This document shows, in pieces, positions 24,648 to 32,946 of a DNA stretch of 64,000 nt. The notes below the pieces were generated by a model. That model saw only the letters and a program-made list of their open reading frames with translations, was not told where the DNA came from and ran no database searches. The stretch is from Longimicrobiales bacterium (GTDB lineage Bacteria > Gemmatimonadota > Gemmatimonadetes > Longimicrobiales > Gaopeijiaceae). The DNA is taken from NCBI GenBank assembly GCA_958295645.1, contig OY282361.1, positions 1,950,501 through 2,014,500 of the forward strand, written 5' to 3'. The translations under genes were made by a program, and so were the position numbers. Position 1 is the stretch's first letter. Every line of letters starts with the position of its first letter.

Positions 24648-27434
24648 TCAGCTGGGCGAGCGTCGCCGAGGCTTGGTCTTGCTGGCAACCACCAAGTGCG
24701 CGGCTTCGACCACCGCTCTCGCTTGAGCCTCCGATCCGCCGCCCCAGCAGAAGTACCAGGGCCGATTGGCCTTACTGCAGGCCTCGCGCAGCTTCCTGCC
24801 GAAATGGGTCCGCATGAAGCGCATGATCACCACGGCGTCGTGCGTACCCAGCAGGCGCTCAGCTCGTTGCATATGCCTTCCCCAATCGGCGCTCCAACCA
24901 CTTCGAATGAATTCTACCTTGATGGCAGCGGACTTGCGTCTGACGGCTGCGCATACCTGGTCGTTGACCCTCTTTGATTGGCGTTCGTCGTCTCCGCCCA
25001 CGATCAAGACATTGACGGCTTGCTTGGCATCGTAGCGCGGCTCTTCTTCTCGAACGGCGGAGTCTTCGCGGACACCGGCAAGCCGCTTCTCCAGGCTCGC
25101 GTGCAATGCAGGCACACGGAGTTTCTTGATTCGCAACAGCAAGTCCTCTGCTTCGGACATCCTTCCGGCCGTCGTCAAGCGGTGGAACACCGACCCGAGC
25201 ACCTGTGCCGCGTCTTCGGTCTCTCCCCGGGCTTCCAAGCAGCTCGCGTGGGCTACTCGCGCGTCTTCCACGTCCACGGGCAGGCTCCCGTAGTCGTCGG
25301 CCCTTAGCAGTTCTATGAACTCGTCGGTGCCAATCCCTTCGAAGGCATAGCCCTCCAACCTGTCCAACACTTCAAGGGCGTTGTCGACGGATTCAGCTCT
25401 CAGAAAGCCGCGCAGAGCCTTGTGCAGGTCGGCGACAGCATCGGTCTTCCTCCGTCCTGGCGAGCAAGCTCGCTTGAACAACGAGAGAGAGAGAGACTCG
25501 CAATGCTTGATCGCCGGGTCGGAGTCGGCGAGCGCGGCCAACGCGTGCTCATCTCCCTTCTTCAACACGAGTTCGGCAACGCGCTGCATGTCCGGCTTGG
25601 AACCGAGATCCAGAGCGGCCATCGATTCTCCCACGAGATACGGCGGAAACGCCGCGCCTTCGTCCAGCCCTTCGGCCATGCGGTGCGCGCCACGGCACAC
25701 ACGGCGCAAGGCGTCATCCGAGTGTCCATGATCGGACTCGTTCGGTTCCGTTACGGCCAGAATGGTGGCGATTCCCAGGTACAGGACGATGCGCGCTTTC
25801 AGCCCGGGATTGTAATGGCCCGTGCCGCCGGCGATGAACGTTCGCGCTTGGTCCAGGTGCGTCTGCGCCCGTCCGTACTCGTTCTTGCACAAGGCCAGCA
25901 CGCCAAGGCAGTAATGACCGTGCGACGCGTATCGGACGTTGTTCTCCACGGCGCGTTCGAAGTGAGAGCGGCCCGCCTCCAGTTGCTGCTTAAGACCTTC
26001 CAACGACTCCCGGCGCCGGGGTAGTTGGACGTCGTCCAGGTTGCGAAATCCGCCCTCCAGCAGGCCTAGATCGGCCTGCACCATGGCATGTCTCTCGGTC
26101 GTGGCGTCCAGCTTCAGCAGACCCTTGAGAATCCTGCCTGCCTCGTCGGGGCGGTCCAACTCCCTGAGGCAGTGGGCGCGGCGGCGGCGCGCGTCCAGGA
26201 AGAGCTGGTCGTTCGAAAACGAGTCGCCTTCCCGGATTCTCTTCGCAGCCCGTTCGAGAAGCTCGAAGATGTGGAGAGCCGTGGCCGCGTCGCCGTCGCG
26301 CAACAGACCGGTCGCAACCTCCAGCAGGGACTCAAAGACCTCCGCGCTGGGAAGCGCGGCAAGGCCCGACGGACGCACGAACTTCGCCAGCTCGTCCACA
26401 CGGCCCTGCTCGCGCAACGCCCGCACGATCTGGCCGACGGCGGCCGCCGAAGCATCCGATGCGTCGCCGAGCCCCTGCACCAGCTCCTGTTTGTCGTACT
26501 CTTCCACGATGCGTTCCCACGATTCCGAACGTGCCCATCCCTGCATTGCGCCCGCCCAGTACCAGCGGGCGCGGGGGCGGTCCTGCGCAGGAGCATCGAC
26601 CGGCCGCTCGAACAACGTGTCGCGAAAGCCCGCGTGGAAATGGGACCGGTGGCGGCGCCCGTTGAGGCTGACGTACTCGTCCACCATGTCGTCCACTTGG
26701 TCTTCGGTGAGGGCGCCTTCGACTCCGTGCTTCGCGTCGACGACCGCCCGGAACAAGACCAGGTCGAGCGTGGTGAACGTCCGCTCTCTGCCCGGCTCCT
26801 CTGCAACGTCTTCCGCCGGCGGCCTTTCCTCGTCCGTCTCCTGCGACAGATCGGCTTCGAGCACCGGGGCAACCTCCCCCGGTTCGCGCAACCACGCCCG
26901 CAGGCTCTCGGCCAGTTTCGCTTCTCGCAGAACCACGACGAGGAAGTAGAGGACGACCTCCCGCTGCCCGTACTCGTCGAGCAAAGCATCCGCCGCTCCG
27001 CGAACCTTGTCCTCCGGCACGTCCACGGCCGCATCAAAGACCGCCTCGGGCGCCTCGAGGCCCAAGAAGGCAGCGAACTGCCGCGCCATCGGTCGCCTGT
27101 GGGGAACTTGCGGAAGATGGCGAATCAGGTCGGCGACGCGTCTGGAATCTCGGACGGGAACCCGCTTCATGGCGTCCACGATCTTCGAATCGGGCCACTT
27201 TCTGACAGTGACGGGCCTGAAGTTGCGGGCCGCGGCCACCGCGTGGACCAAATTTTCCCGGCGGTCGTCGCCCGTCGGCTGGGCCTCGATGAACGCCCGC
27301 GCCACGGCCGCCCTCTCGTCGCCTTCGAGGCACCGCCACAGCCGCAGGGCACTCGCACGGCCGGGATTGGCGATCAGTGCGCGGAGACACTCGGACGCGT
27401 CGCGCTTCGGTCGGTCCGGCAGTGGGCCGTTCAC
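24648..27434 (-). CDS. large TPR-like protein with C-terminal DUF2325-like domain
   Basis: 928 residues, soluble. Residues about 1-130 are helical. An acidic linker near 200-225 precedes long TPR-like helical repeats through about 790 (repeated LL-x-x-G, AR-x-x-L and AHCLREL features). The last part, about 805-915, is an alpha/beta domain with VNVLIVGGDDERQ, then HDAVVIMRFMRTHFGRKL and NRPWYFCWGGG. Its order of a Gly-rich strand, an Asp-Ala-Val-Val strand and a final aromatic strand fits DUF2325, which occurs in stress- and defence-linked proteins. It is first in the operon with the AAA ATPase and Toprim-like protein. A sensing or scaffold role is plausible. The DUF2325 call is by eye and moderate. 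Confidence 0.65.
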   Translation of the reverse strand: MNGPLPDRPKRDASECLRALIANPGRASALRLWRCLEGDERAAVARAFIEAQPTGDDRRENLVHAVAAARNFRPVTVRKWPDSKIVDAMKRVPVRDSRRVADLIRHLPQVPHRRPMARQFAAFLGLEAPEAVFDAAVDVPEDKVRGAADALLDEYGQREVVLYFLVVVLREAKLAESLRAWLREPGEVAPVLEADLSQETDEERPPAEDVAEEPGRERTFTTLDLVLFRAVVDAKHGVEGALTEDQVDDMVDEYVSLNGRRHRSHFHAGFRDTLFERPVDAPAQDRPRARWYWAGAMQGWARSESWERIVEEYDKQELVQGLGDASDASAAAVGQIVRALREQGRVDELAKFVRPSGLAALPSAEVFESLLEVATGLLRDGDAATALHIFELLERAAKRIREGDSFSNDQLFLDARRRRAHCLRELDRPDEAGRILKGLLKLDATTERHAMVQADLGLLEGGFRNLDDVQLPRRRESLEGLKQQLEAGRSHFERAVENNVRYASHGHYCLGVLALCKNEYGRAQTHLDQARTFIAGGTGHYNPGLKARIVLYLGIATILAVTEPNESDHGHSDDALRRVCRGAHRMAEGLDEGAAFPPYLVGESMAALDLGSKPDMQRVAELVLKKGDEHALAALADSDPAIKHCESLSLSLFKRACSPGRRKTDAVADLHKALRGFLRAESVDNALEVLDRLEGYAFEGIGTDEFIELLRADDYGSLPVDVEDARVAHASCLEARGETEDAAQVLGSVFHRLTTAGRMSEAEDLLLRIKKLRVPALHASLEKRLAGVREDSAVREEEPRYDAKQAVNVLIVGGDDERQSKRVNDQVCAAVRRKSAAIKVEFIRSGWSADWGRHMQRAERLLGTHDAVVIMRFMRTHFGRKLREACSKANRPWYFCWGGGSEAQARAVVEAAHLVVASKTKPRRRSPS

Positions 27435-27768
27435 GTTGCTAGCTCCAATCGGGGCGCACCGCGCAGGGCGAGTACCTCACGCCGAAGCTGAACGAGGGCG
27501 GCTGGCCCCGCCCGTCCGGGGACGACGTCGCTGCGCTCGCGATGATAGCGGGTGAGGAGGCTCTGGCGCGTGGTCCTACCGGCACGGACGGGGTATTGGC
27601 AAGATAACGCGAGAGCGTGACGATGGCAAGCAAGGGGCCCGCACGCCCCAAGAAAGCCGTGTTGACCACGCCCCGCTCGACGCCGGAACAGCAAATGGTC
27701 CGCACGTGGGAAGAATGCCACCGAGCGCAAGCCTGCCGGCGATTGCGGGCTCTGGCCCGGGCCGGAGG
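27435..27768. other. 334-base gap without a clear gene; possible gene remnant on + strand
   Basis: No complete gene is seen. On the plus strand a stop-bounded stretch of about 54 codons (about 27442-27607) reads like real protein (GEYLTPKLNEGGWPRPSGDD, then VAALAMIAGEEALARG) but has no start. A 78-codon frame from 27617 has no recognisable content. This may be the decayed end of a gene cut off when the neighbouring three-gene module arrived. Promoters of the TPR gene should also lie here. Confidence 0.35.
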
Positions 27769-28587
27769 TCACGAGCTCTCGGGAAACAGCCTGCCGACGG
27801 TCTCCCGCAAGGCGCCGCCGATTCGCTCGCGTTCGTCCAGCGCCACGCCGTAGGCCGAGAGCCAAACGCCCAGCTTCCAGCGGTCGCCGCTGCCTTCCAG
27901 CTCCACGTGCAGAACGCCGTCGCAGAAGGACTCCACTTGGCCAGCGAAGGCCCAGGGCCGGTCCGAGAGGACGGTGGCGCCTGCCAGGACTTGGCCACCG
28001 TCCAAGCGGAAACGGAAACGGTCTCCGGCCTGCCCCGGCGCTTCGCCGAAGCCTGCGGGGCCGAAGAGGCGGTTCCAGACGTCTTCGCGCGTCCCGGCCA
28101 CCCACGGGCGCACGTTGATCATGATCCGGGGCACGCCGCGGTGGCGCTCGAGAACGTGCTTCAGGTTCCAAAGGAAGAAGCGCCAGCCGTTCTTCGTCAT
28201 GTGGACGAAGTCGTTTGCTTCCTCGCCCGCGGGCAGGCCGGAGTTGACCAAGCGGAGCCTTGTGCCGCCCTCCCGCGGTTCTAGGTGGTAGTCCAGCGCC
28301 GCGACGGGCGCCTGTCCGTCGTCTTCCGGGGTCTCGGCGTCTTCGGCGGGCGCGTCCACCAAGCGGAGGTGCACGGCCGGCCGCCAGACTGATATCCGGC
28401 TCGTCCACTCGGCGCCCTCGCCCCAGGAAAAGGCGACGAGGCCGCCCTCGCGCGGATCGGACGAGGCCATGGGAGAGAACCATCGCGACAGCCATTCGCC
28501 GTCGGAGATCGCCTTCCATACGTCCTCCGGCGCGGCGCCCACGTCGATCGACATCTCGATGCTTCGCGCTTCGCCTTCGTCGCTCAT
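27769..28587 (-). CDS. SRPBCC/AHSA1-like protein with two START-type domains
   Basis: 272 residues from the ATG at 28587. The first half is an AHSA1 domain (SIEMSIDVGAAPEDVWKAIS, then EWLSRWFSPMA and LRLVNSGLP, ending WRFFLWNLKHVLERH). The second half repeats the pattern (NVRPWVAGTREDVWNRLFGP, then RLFPESS at the end). SRPBCC folds bind hydrophobic ligands or act as chaperone activators, and this subgroup is usually unassigned. Double-domain versions are a known variant. The gene stands alone on the minus strand. Confidence 0.82.
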   Translation of the reverse strand: MSDEGEARSIEMSIDVGAAPEDVWKAISDGEWLSRWFSPMASSDPREGGLVAFSWGEGAEWTSRISVWRPAVHLRLVDAPAEDAETPEDDGQAPVAALDYHLEPREGGTRLRLVNSGLPAGEEANDFVHMTKNGWRFFLWNLKHVLERHRGVPRIMINVRPWVAGTREDVWNRLFGPAGFGEAPGQAGDRFRFRLDGGQVLAGATVLSDRPWAFAGQVESFCDGVLHVELEGSGDRWKLGVWLSAYGVALDERERIGGALRETVGRLFPESS

Positions 28588-28691
28588 GCGTGCTTGTCCC
28601 TTGTGGTCGTACCGACGGTCGCCCCGGCGCTTCATGCGCCTCAGGCTTCGGAGCCGACGCTTTGTTCCCCGAAGTTCCGTTGCGCCTTCCG

Positions 28692-28781
28692 GCCAAGTCA
28701 AGGCGGGCGCGGGCCGGACTGCGGACAGTCACGCGCGAATGAACGCCCACCGAGCCAAGCCAAGACGGGCGCGGGCCGGAC
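28692..28781. repeat. 28-bp direct repeat in a gene-free stretch
   Basis: The gap 28588-28930 has no convincing gene. It holds two copies of a 28-base sequence (28692-28719 and 28754-28781) differing at 2 positions, with common core CGGGCGCGGGCCGGAC. The first copy and its flank (28689-28730) also resemble 54384-54427, another intergenic site. This points to a dispersed intergenic element. Confidence 0.6.
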
Positions 28782-28930
28782 CGACGGGGCGCGCGACGGG
28801 CGCGGCTATGGGGCGATTCGGTCGCGCCCTGCGCTTTCGCCGTATGGAGCGGTGGGGTACTGTACTCCGCTGGCAGGAAGCCGCGGGCCAACATCTCGAG
28901 GAAGAGGCTGAAGCCGTTTTCAGACGCGCA

Positions 28931-30940
28931 GTGGTGCTCGGAGATTGCCGCCGGGGAGACGTCCGTCGCGGAGCGGTGGCGCTGGGGCTCGTGCTCGGAG
29001 TGCCGGGGTGCGACTCTGCGGCCGGCCCCGACGAGGTGGTGCCCGTCGCGGTGGCGATCGAAGCGGGCGACGAACAGGTGGCGCCGGCGGGCGCGCCGGT
29101 GAGCGTCAACCCCAGCGTGAAGGTGGTTGGACGGGGGGGCGGCGGCGTTTCCGGCGCGACGGTGGCGTTTCGCGTCCTGCAGGGGGGCGGGAGCGTCGCC
29201 GCGGGGACGGTCTCCACGGACGCGGACGGCACGGCGTCGCCGGGGCGATGGACGCTGGGGACGAAGGGGCGGCAGCGCCTCGAGGCGGCCGTGGCGGGCA
29301 TCGCCCCGGTGGTCTTTCGGGCCGGAGCCTCCGGCGTGCCCGCGAGCTTGGCCGTGGTCGCCGGAAACGATCAGACTGCGGACGTGCAGACGGCGGTCCC
29401 GACGGATCCCGTGGTGAGGGTCGCCGAGGACGGGGGCGGGCCGGCGCCGTTCGTGCTCGTGACGTTCGCCGCCGGCGAGGGCGAGGTCGTCCGCGCACAG
29501 GCGCACACGGACGACGACGGACTGGCCTCGCCAGGCAGCTGGACGCTGGGGCCGGCCGCCGGGCCTCAACGCCTGATCGCGGCCGTGGCGGGCGGCGGCA
29601 TCGACAACAATCCGGCGGTGTTCGAAGCCACGGCCCGGCCGGGGCTCCCGAGCCGCTTTGCGCTTCGGCCCGGCGGGGGCGTGCCCGAGGTCGACCGGTA
29701 CTACTGGCCGCCGCCGACCGTGCGGGTCGTGGACGCTCACGGGAACGGAGTTCCGTACGTTGCGGTGGGCGTGGCGGCCACGGGCGGGGGCACGGCGAGG
29801 GATTCCGTCGTCTACACTGGGGGCGACGGCGTCGCGGCGATCGACCGCTGGATCATGGGGCCGGTTCCGGGCGCCCAGAACACGCTGACCGTCAGGATCC
29901 TGTCGGCCGGCACCGCGATCACCGGCGCCTCCGCCGCCATCGCGGTCGTTCCGCAGCCCGCGGACTTCGACATCGAGGTGCTCCATCTGCCAGCGCCTTC
30001 GCCCGTCTTGCGCAACGCCCTCGACAGTGCGCGGGCGACGTGGGAGTCCGTCGTCAACGCCGACGTGAAGGGTCTCTTTTGGCAGCGGCAGAACGTGGAG
30101 CGGTGCTTCTCCGACCCGGCGACCGCCGCGGCGATCCTGCCGGCGCGGTTCGTGATCGACGACATCCTGGTGTTCTCGGTCGTCTCGCCGTTGGACGGGC
30201 CCGGCGGGACGGTGGCGCGGTCGGGCTGGTGCTGGGCGCTGACCGACGAGGGCGAGGTCTGGCCCGCCATATCCGTGATGATCTTCGACCCCGCCGACTT
30301 GGCCGCGATGCCGCCCGCGACGATGGCCGACCTCGCCCGGCACCAAATGGCTCACGCGTTGGCGTTCGGCACCCCCCTTTGGACCGCCAAGGGCCTGTTG
30401 GCCGGAGGAGCGAACGTGCCGTCCGGTCTCTACTTCACGGGCGCGGCGGCGAAGACTGCCTTCGAGTCCGTCGGCGGAGCCGCCTTCTCGGGCTCCAGCG
30501 TTCCGCTCGACCCGCTGTCGGAGACGGAGGGCAACCTCCACTGGCGAGCGTCGGTGTTCGGTCCCGAGCTGCTGACCGAAGTCGTGCGTTCGGGCGCGCC
30601 GAACCCTCTCAGCGTCGTCACGCTGGCCGCGATGCGGGACACCGGCTTCGGTCTGGTGGACCTGAGCGTGGCGGACGACTACGTCCTGCCCGCGGCCGCG
30701 TCGGCCGTCGGCGCCCGAAACGCGTCCGGCGCCTGTCCCGCCGGTCCATGCGCCCTCCATCCGAGCAAGGGCCGGGCAATCCACTTGGGGGACGACCGGC
30801 TCCGCCTGCCCCAACGCATCCTCGACGCCCGCACGGGCGCCGTGCACCGCATGTCCGGACCTGCTTGGCCATTGCATCGCCCGCCCCCCGGCACGCGATC
30901 CGAGGCCGCGCAAAGCGACTCCATCCCGCCGCACCGCTAG
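28931..30940 (+). CDS. Ig-domain lipoprotein with inactivated leishmanolysin-like protease domain
   Basis: 669 residues from a GTG at 28931 (start weak; a Shine-Dalgarno is not evident). A hydrophobic signal ends at GVPGC, so a lipoprotein is likely. Three bacterial Ig-like (Big_1) repeats run from about 38 to 340, each with a TDADGTASPGRWTLG-type motif. The C-terminal domain matches the metzincin domain of the next gene, but its zinc motif is HQMAHALAFG at 471-475 instead of HEMGHVLGLG. The third His is kept (LHWRASVFG, His537), and the Met-turn ELMT is ELLT. Loss of the catalytic Glu and the Met-turn argues for a pseudo-enzyme. It ends 1 base before the active paralogue. Confidence 0.75.
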   Translation: MVLGDCRRGDVRRGAVALGLVLGVPGCDSAAGPDEVVPVAVAIEAGDEQVAPAGAPVSVNPSVKVVGRGGGGVSGATVAFRVLQGGGSVAAGTVSTDADGTASPGRWTLGTKGRQRLEAAVAGIAPVVFRAGASGVPASLAVVAGNDQTADVQTAVPTDPVVRVAEDGGGPAPFVLVTFAAGEGEVVRAQAHTDDDGLASPGSWTLGPAAGPQRLIAAVAGGGIDNNPAVFEATARPGLPSRFALRPGGGVPEVDRYYWPPPTVRVVDAHGNGVPYVAVGVAATGGGTARDSVVYTGGDGVAAIDRWIMGPVPGAQNTLTVRILSAGTAITGASAAIAVVPQPADFDIEVLHLPAPSPVLRNALDSARATWESVVNADVKGLFWQRQNVERCFSDPATAAAILPARFVIDDILVFSVVSPLDGPGGTVARSGWCWALTDEGEVWPAISVMIFDPADLAAMPPATMADLARHQMAHALAFGTPLWTAKGLLAGGANVPSGLYFTGAAAKTAFESVGGAAFSGSSVPLDPLSETEGNLHWRASVFGPELLTEVVRSGAPNPLSVVTLAAMRDTGFGLVDLSVADDYVLPAAASAVGARNASGACPAGPCALHPSKGRAIHLGDDRLRLPQRILDARTGAVHRMSGPAWPLHRPPPGTRSEAAQSDSIPPHR

Positions 30941-30941
30941 G

Positions 30942-32855
30942 ATGCCGAGCCGTGACTCCGGGAAGGACGGCCGTCGTTTCCTCTCCAACGCCCGCCGCCT
31001 GTGCGCGACGGGTCTGCTCGCCGTCGCGTTTCCGGGTTGCGGAGACGAACCCGGCGTTGCCGACCCCTCCGGGCCCGCCGCCGTGCTGATCGATTCCGGC
31101 AATGGGCAGCGCGGACGGGCGGGCGCGGCGCTCCCGGCGGGCTTGGCCGTCAGGGTCGTCGACCAGACGGGCCGCGGCGCAAGGGATGTGGAGGTGCGCT
31201 TCCGCCCGGCGGCGGGCTCCGGAACGGTGGAGTTCGGCCGCAGGACGACCACGGCGGAGGGGCGGGCCTCGGCGGGCGCTTGGACGCTCGGCGAGACCGT
31301 GGGCGCGCAGAGCGTGGAGGCGGTCGTGGACGGACTGGCTCCGGTCGTGTTCGCAGCCTTCGCGACGGGCGTCCCCGTCTCGGTGACGGCGGCGGCAGGA
31401 GACGGCCAGACCGGGGTCGCGGGCGAGCCCGTCTCGGTGCGCCCGGTCGTGCGGGTGCTCGGCGGCGGCGGCGTGCCCTTGGCCGGCATCGCAGTGGCGT
31501 TCGTCGCGCGGACCGGCTCGGTCGAGGGCGCGCAGGCCGTCACGTCGTCGCGGGGGGAAGCGTCGCCGGACTCCTGGACGCTCGGACCCTTGGCGGGCGT
31601 CCAGGAGCTCTTGGCCGCCGTGCCCGGCGCGGGAGTGGCCGGCAATCCGGCGGTCTTCCGCACGCTCGCGCGACCGGGCCCTCCAGCAGCGATGACGGTC
31701 GCGCAGGGCGACCAGCAGGAGGTCGAGGCGGGCTCGGCGGCGCTCGTCGCCCCGGCCGTCAGGGTGGTGGACGCCCACGGAAACGGCGTGCCCGGCGTGC
31801 GCGTCCAGTTCGCCGTCTCGAGGGGCGGCGGCCGCGTGACCGGCGCAGATCAGGCCACGGACAGTTCGGGCCGGGCGACCGCCGGCTCTTGGATCGTCGG
31901 CGACGCAGTTGGCGCCGAACACGCTCTCGAGGCCACCGCCGTCTCCGGCGGCGCGGACTTCGCGGGCACGAGCGTGTCCTTTTCGGCCACCGCCGTCCCC
32001 CCGTCCTTCGACATCAGCTTGGTGCACACGGATCCCTCCCAGCTCACGGCCGGTCTGGGCGACCTGTTCGAGCAAACCGTGGCGCGCTGGGAAGCGGTCC
32101 TCGAAGGCAACTTGGCGCCGTTTCGCGTGCAGCGGGCCGGCCTGCTTCACTGCACCGAAGCCGTGGAGCATCCGTCCGCCCGCATCGTCGACGACCTGCT
32201 CGTCTTCGCGACCGTGGCCAGGATCGACGGACCCGGGGGCATCATCGCCTCTGCGGGGCCGTGCGTGATTCGCGACACCGACGGGCTGCCGGTAGTGGGA
32301 ACCATGTCCTTCGACGCCGCGGACGCCGACGGCCTGATGGAGTCGGGCCACTTGGCGGGCACGCTTCTCCACGAGATGGGCCACGTGCTCGGACTGGGAA
32401 CGCTCTGGCGCCACCACGGGCTCCTGCGCGAGGTCGCCGAGACCGCGTCGTCCGCCTTCGACACTCATTTCGCCGGCGCGTCGGCCGCGATCAAGTTCGA
32501 CGCGGCCGGCGGCGGCGCATACGAGGGCGCCAAGGTGCCCGTCGAGAACCTCTACGGCACGGGCACGCGCAACGTGCACTGGCGGGAGTCGGTGTTTGGA
32601 GACGAGTTGATGACGGGCCTGATCAATACTGGAAGACTCAATCCGTTCAGCGCCGTCACCATCGCTTCGATCGAGGACCTGGGATATGCCGTCAGCTACG
32701 ACCAAGCCGACGAATACCGCCTTCCGTCCGCCCGCGCCCGCGCCCCAGGCGGCCGCGGACGGGTCTCCCTGGCCGGCGACGCGCGCCGCGGACCCGTGGC
32801 CGTGGTGGACGCCCAAGGCCGAATCGTGCGCTACGTCCAGCCTCCCGGCTCGTAA
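30942..32855 (+). CDS. Ig-domain lipoprotein with leishmanolysin-like zinc metalloprotease domain
   Basis: 637 residues, ATG at 30942. A signal with FPGC (Cys33) implies lipidation. Big_1-type Ig repeats fill about 45-345. The metzincin domain has LLHEMGHVLGLGTLWRHHG (HEXXH at 477-481), third ligand His546 in VHWRESVFG and the Met-turn DELMTG. The bacterial leishmanolysin-like family cleaves extracellular proteins; its substrates here are unknown. It directly follows an inactive paralogue, and both have the same domain order, so they arose by tandem duplication. They may act together, for example as an active enzyme with a decoy or scaffold. Confidence 0.85.
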   Translation: MPSRDSGKDGRRFLSNARRLCATGLLAVAFPGCGDEPGVADPSGPAAVLIDSGNGQRGRAGAALPAGLAVRVVDQTGRGARDVEVRFRPAAGSGTVEFGRRTTTAEGRASAGAWTLGETVGAQSVEAVVDGLAPVVFAAFATGVPVSVTAAAGDGQTGVAGEPVSVRPVVRVLGGGGVPLAGIAVAFVARTGSVEGAQAVTSSRGEASPDSWTLGPLAGVQELLAAVPGAGVAGNPAVFRTLARPGPPAAMTVAQGDQQEVEAGSAALVAPAVRVVDAHGNGVPGVRVQFAVSRGGGRVTGADQATDSSGRATAGSWIVGDAVGAEHALEATAVSGGADFAGTSVSFSATAVPPSFDISLVHTDPSQLTAGLGDLFEQTVARWEAVLEGNLAPFRVQRAGLLHCTEAVEHPSARIVDDLLVFATVARIDGPGGIIASAGPCVIRDTDGLPVVGTMSFDAADADGLMESGHLAGTLLHEMGHVLGLGTLWRHHGLLREVAETASSAFDTHFAGASAAIKFDAAGGGAYEGAKVPVENLYGTGTRNVHWRESVFGDELMTGLINTGRLNPFSAVTIASIEDLGYAVSYDQADEYRLPSARARAPGGRGRVSLAGDARRGPVAVVDAQGRIVRYVQPPGS

Positions 32856-32946
32856 GGCCCCGAGCCCGCGTCGTTGGACGCGACCGCAACCGCTCCCTAC
32901 ATTTCCGCCGTCCACAGTTGTCACAAAATCACAAGGACGATTCTGC

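Noticed and set aside
27431..31663. Very long (1410-codon) minus-strand open frame
   Set aside because: It lies opposite real genes, is Arg/Pro/Gly-rich with no domain, and results from high GC content lowering stop frequency.
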